Of a stretch of 64,000 nt of DNA, positions 61,754-64,000 are shown piece by piece (position 1 is the first letter of the stretch; every line of letters starts with the position of its first letter). Below the pieces are notes generated by a model. That model was not told the origin of the DNA, made no database searches, and saw only the letters and a program-made list of their open reading frames with translations. This DNA is from Sphingobacterium puteale (GTDB lineage: Bacteria; Bacteroidota; Bacteroidia; Sphingobacteriales; Sphingobacteriaceae): NCBI RefSeq assembly GCF_003627955.1, contig NZ_RBWS01000013.1:158122-222121 (forward strand), in the 5' to 3' direction. The position numbers and the translations under genes were made by a program.

Positions 61754-63160
61754 TTATACATCCAATTGTACATTTTCTTTTTTCGTATTTTTTGAGCGAA
61801 TAGGTGTATTACCTCCACCATTTAAGGTGATATCCACAGGATTATTATTCTTCCATGCACCTTTTGTAAAATCTGGTACAGCTACCGTTTTACAGTTCTT
61901 TTCAACAGACTCAAAACTTAATGGTACAATACAACTCCATGAAGCGGCATCATAAACATCTTGATCCAATGGCAATCCGTTACGCAGACAGTCGATTAGA
62001 CGCCAGTCCATCATAAAGTCCATCCCGCCGTGACCGCCAACTTCTTTGGCCTTATCACCGATGTATTTCACTAATTCTGGTGTATATTTATCATATAATT
62101 CTTTGAGTTTTTCTTCCTTGATGAATTCGTGACCGAATGCAATATTCTCAGTTGGGTATTTTTGAGCGAAACCTTTTGTACCGCTTAATGTATGTAGTCT
62201 TGAATATGGTCTAGGCGAAGTCACATCATGTTGTAGCATAATTGTTTTACCCTTCGCTGTCCGAATTAGCGTGGTATTCATATTGCCACGGTATTTCTTT
62301 CCGACGAATTCCTGAAAGAACGAATCCTTTCCAGCGAGTTCCTTAGCCTTCTCGCCCATCATAAAATCATTGGACGACATCGCGACAAGATGATCCATCT
62401 TGTCTCCTCTATTGATGTTTAAACACTGTGCGACAGGCCCGAGTCCGTGAGTTGGATATAGGTTACCATTGTATTTAATATTTTCCCTTAGACGCCACAT
62501 ATTGTCATAACCATTCTTTGAGAAATTCAAGTCCAATAGGTCATGGATATAAGCACCTTCACCATGGATCAATTCACCAAATAAACCTTGGCGGACCATA
62601 TTCAATGTCAACATTTCGAAAAAGTCATAGCAACAATTCTCCAACATCATACAATGTTTTTTTGTCGCTTCAGATGTTTTGACTACCTCCCAACAATCTT
62701 TTATAGTTAATGCAATTGGCACTTCACAAGCCACATGGTTACCCGCTTTCATAGCTGCAATACTCATGAGTGCATGGTAATCCCAAGGCGTACAAATATA
62801 GACAAGATCTAACTTTTCTTCTTTCAGCAATGATTTCCAGCCATCTTCTCCTGAATAAGGCTTTGCAGCCTTCAAGCCCTTCGAAGTAAGAATCTTTTGT
62901 GCTTTCTCAACTCGTTCAGGGTGTTTATCGCAAAGTGCAACGATCTCACAACCTTCGATAAAAGACAGTCGTTCGACTGCTCCGGGACCACGCATCCCCA
63001 ATCCAATTACAGCAACTCTCACCTTATCAATTTTGGGTGCGGCGTAACCACACATATTAAATGCTTCTGCCGTTGCATTGGCATTCACCAAAGTAGGAAG
63101 TGAAACAGCCAGCGATGATAAAATCCCGGCCTTTTTTAAAAAATCTCTTCTAGAATCCAT
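61754..63160 (-). CDS. Gfo/Idh/MocA-family GH109-like glycosidase
   Basis: A 468-residue protein with a twin-arginine (Tat) signal (RRDFLKK at 4-10), an NAD-binding Rossmann fold (VAVIGLGMRGPGA) and the GH109 fold of NAD-dependent alpha-N-acetylgalactosaminidases. Diagnostic stretches are CEVPIALT, NLYPTHGLGPVAQ and GGHGGMDFMMDW. Tat export would let it fold with NAD in the cytoplasm before export. It may also be an oxidoreductase acting on sugars; GH109 is preferred. Its leader contains an 18-bp palindrome and a pair of palindromes lies further upstream. Confidence 0.87.
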   Translation of the reverse strand: MDSRRDFLKKAGILSSLAVSLPTLVNANATAEAFNMCGYAAPKIDKVRVAVIGLGMRGPGAVERLSFIEGCEIVALCDKHPERVEKAQKILTSKGLKAAKPYSGEDGWKSLLKEEKLDLVYICTPWDYHALMSIAAMKAGNHVACEVPIALTIKDCWEVVKTSEATKKHCMMLENCCYDFFEMLTLNMVRQGLFGELIHGEGAYIHDLLDLNFSKNGYDNMWRLRENIKYNGNLYPTHGLGPVAQCLNINRGDKMDHLVAMSSNDFMMGEKAKELAGKDSFFQEFVGKKYRGNMNTTLIRTAKGKTIMLQHDVTSPRPYSRLHTLSGTKGFAQKYPTENIAFGHEFIKEEKLKELYDKYTPELVKYIGDKAKEVGGHGGMDFMMDWRLIDCLRNGLPLDQDVYDAASWSCIVPLSFESVEKNCKTVAVPDFTKGAWKNNNPVDITLNGGGNTPIRSKNTKKENVQLDV

Positions 63161-63183
63161 AATTTAAAGTCATGTAAATTTAA

Positions 63184-63201
63184 AGGGACCAATTGGTCCC
63201 T
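63184..63201. repeat. 18-bp perfect palindrome in GH109 leader
   Basis: AGGGACCAATTGGTCCCT is perfectly self-complementary and lies 24 bp upstream of the GH109 ATG. On the minus strand it is followed by TTTAAATTT, so it could fold as a terminator-like hairpin in the mRNA leader, or be a protein-binding site. Confidence 0.7.
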
Positions 63202-63346
63202 CTAAAAAATCACCTATTTTAAAACAAACTAAACAGTCAATAAGAAAAATCCCTTTGGATTTGGATTTATATTTGGTTCTAACTAAAGAACTTAATCTCT
63301 TTAACAATAATATAACACTTTTCTCAAAATAAAAAATCAAACTTGA

Positions 63347-63383
63347 AAGCAATCGTTTGTTCAATCTACACAAACGATTGCTT
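63347..63383. promoter_or_regulatory. Paired palindromic elements, possible LacI-family operator
   Basis: Two 14-bp arms, AAGCAATCGTTTGT (63347-63360) and ACAAACGATTGCTT (63370-63383), are perfect inverted copies. Each arm itself is close to a palindrome with a central CG (CAATCGTTTG / CAAACGATTG), and the CG centres are 21 bp apart, about two helical turns. This resembles a double operator for a LacI-type regulator. An RNA hairpin is the alternative reading. Confidence 0.45.
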
Positions 63384-63969
63384 AATTTATTACTATCTTG
63401 TCTTTTTAATGAAAAGTATCGCATCACAGTAAATACACTATTCCAATATCAGAGCAAAATCCGAAAAAACATATACACAAAACTTTAGCCCTGTACTCTT
63501 CCATCGATAGGTCATTTTGCGGGGTCTTTTTTGAATGGTTTTCTAAAATATTGAATCATTAAAGCGAAATTTAATGATTATGTTTTCAAATAATCTTCGA
63601 CTAATTCCTGGTGTTGAAGATTACAGATTTGAACGTTTAGCAGCAAATTAAATATTAATAAACTCCCCTTCGCCTATCCAGCCATAGAATGAAAATAGTT
63701 AATCGATCAAGTTAGTTAAATGAACGAAGCTATCAAATCTATGTGCCCAACGAAAAGGGAAAAGCCAATGAGGTGAGATGGATCGTGTCAGGATGATGAT
63801 TACTCAATCCTTTGGAACAATGCTATTCTAAATGCGCTTTAGGATCCCTGTTCCGTAGTTGTTCCCCGCCGCTTCTTGATAGCGAACATGGAGCGGGGGC
63901 ATGGTACCGGCAAAGGGAGGAAATGGACCGGAGGATAAATAAAGGTCCTTGGGGAGCACCCAAACGAAA

Positions 63970-64000
63970 GAAGCCCTTGACTGTTTCCAGCAAGGGCTTC
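63970..64000. terminator. Hairpin cut by the right window edge
   Basis: A perfect 10-bp stem GAAGCCCTTG/CAAGGGCTTC with an 11-nt loop ends exactly at the window edge. On the minus strand a T-rich tail follows, so it could terminate a gene starting to the right. Confidence 0.65.

Larger units (their letters stand above)
63161..64000. other. Terminal intergenic region without a clear gene
   Basis: 840 bp after the GH109 start. It contains the leader palindrome (63184-63201), the paired palindromes (63347-63383) and, from about 63830 to 63960, a distinctly GC-richer stretch. The longest open frame (63170-63427, minus strand) shows no family features, and no RNA gene was recognised. Open frames in both directions run off the right edge but I cannot support a gene. 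Confidence 0.5.

Noticed and set aside
63170..63427. An 85-codon frame on the minus strand upstream of GH109
   Set aside because: It spans both palindromic elements and lacks any motif.

Overview
The window looks like chromosomal DNA of a Bacteroidota bacterium, most likely a Sphingobacterium-type member of the Sphingobacteriaceae. The reasons are the AT-leaning sequence, the family-specific proteins (DUF2480, DUF3109, DUF6427, lipoprotein-type LptC, CcmD-like, extracytoplasmic PorT-like barrel), the secreted S9 and M1 peptidases and GH2/GH20/GH109 glycosidases, and several promoters of the Bacteroidota type (TTG or TTTG, about 19-20 bp, then TAnnTTTG). The genus is an inference from gene content. 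No phage, insertion sequence, plasmid gene or CRISPR array was found; this is mainly core genome.

Layout. 1-4675 (minus strand): start of hisB, hisC, then the purC-STAS-rnz operon and phoH. 5099-9074: SAM hydrolase (DUF62), a coiled-coil membrane protein, an MsbA-like ABC exporter and a YtxH-like protein. 9152-11942: cytochrome c maturation genes ccmB, ccmC and a ccmD-like gene, then a DUF6427 membrane protein. 12119-16467: an envelope-biogenesis block (outer-membrane protein, lptC, PpiD/SurA-like isomerase). 16531-20600: DUF2480, DUF3108, DUF3109, a polyprenyl synthase and TerC. 20800-29450: secreted C1B peptidase, two tandem thioredoxin-TPR paralogues, a prolyl oligopeptidase and an M1 aminopeptidase. 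29509-32402: lpxH, a Crp/Fnr regulator overlapping it, an SMR transporter and prfA.

32475-32889 holds four identical tRNA-Asp(GTC) genes behind a consensus promoter and before a strong terminator. Next come a divergent Fe-S protein, an MFS transporter and a very large GH2 beta-galactosidase on the minus strand. 39054-40757 encodes a sigma-70-family factor followed by a one-pass membrane protein that joins an anti-sigma-like cytoplasmic segment to a periplasmic trypsin-like protease; this is the most interesting unit in the window. 41056-48968 holds a 1-Cys peroxiredoxin, an acyl-CoA dehydrogenase, a small unknown protein with proA-proB, a frameshifted beta-barrel gene and uvrB. 49253-54035 holds upp, DUF458, pnuC and an NadR-like kinase (NAD precursor salvage), a bacilliredoxin and a lipoprotein amidohydrolase. 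54231-63160 holds lipA, GH20 hexosaminidase, carB (without the C-terminal allosteric domain), a formylglycine-generating-enzyme-like protein and a GH109 protein. The last 840 bases have no convincing gene but carry striking palindromes.

Many transcription units end in long perfect hairpins, several of them bidirectional between convergent genes. Two promoters lie so close to their start codons (ccmB, lpxH) that leaderless or nearly leaderless mRNAs are predicted. All calls come from reading the sequence; no database search was possible.
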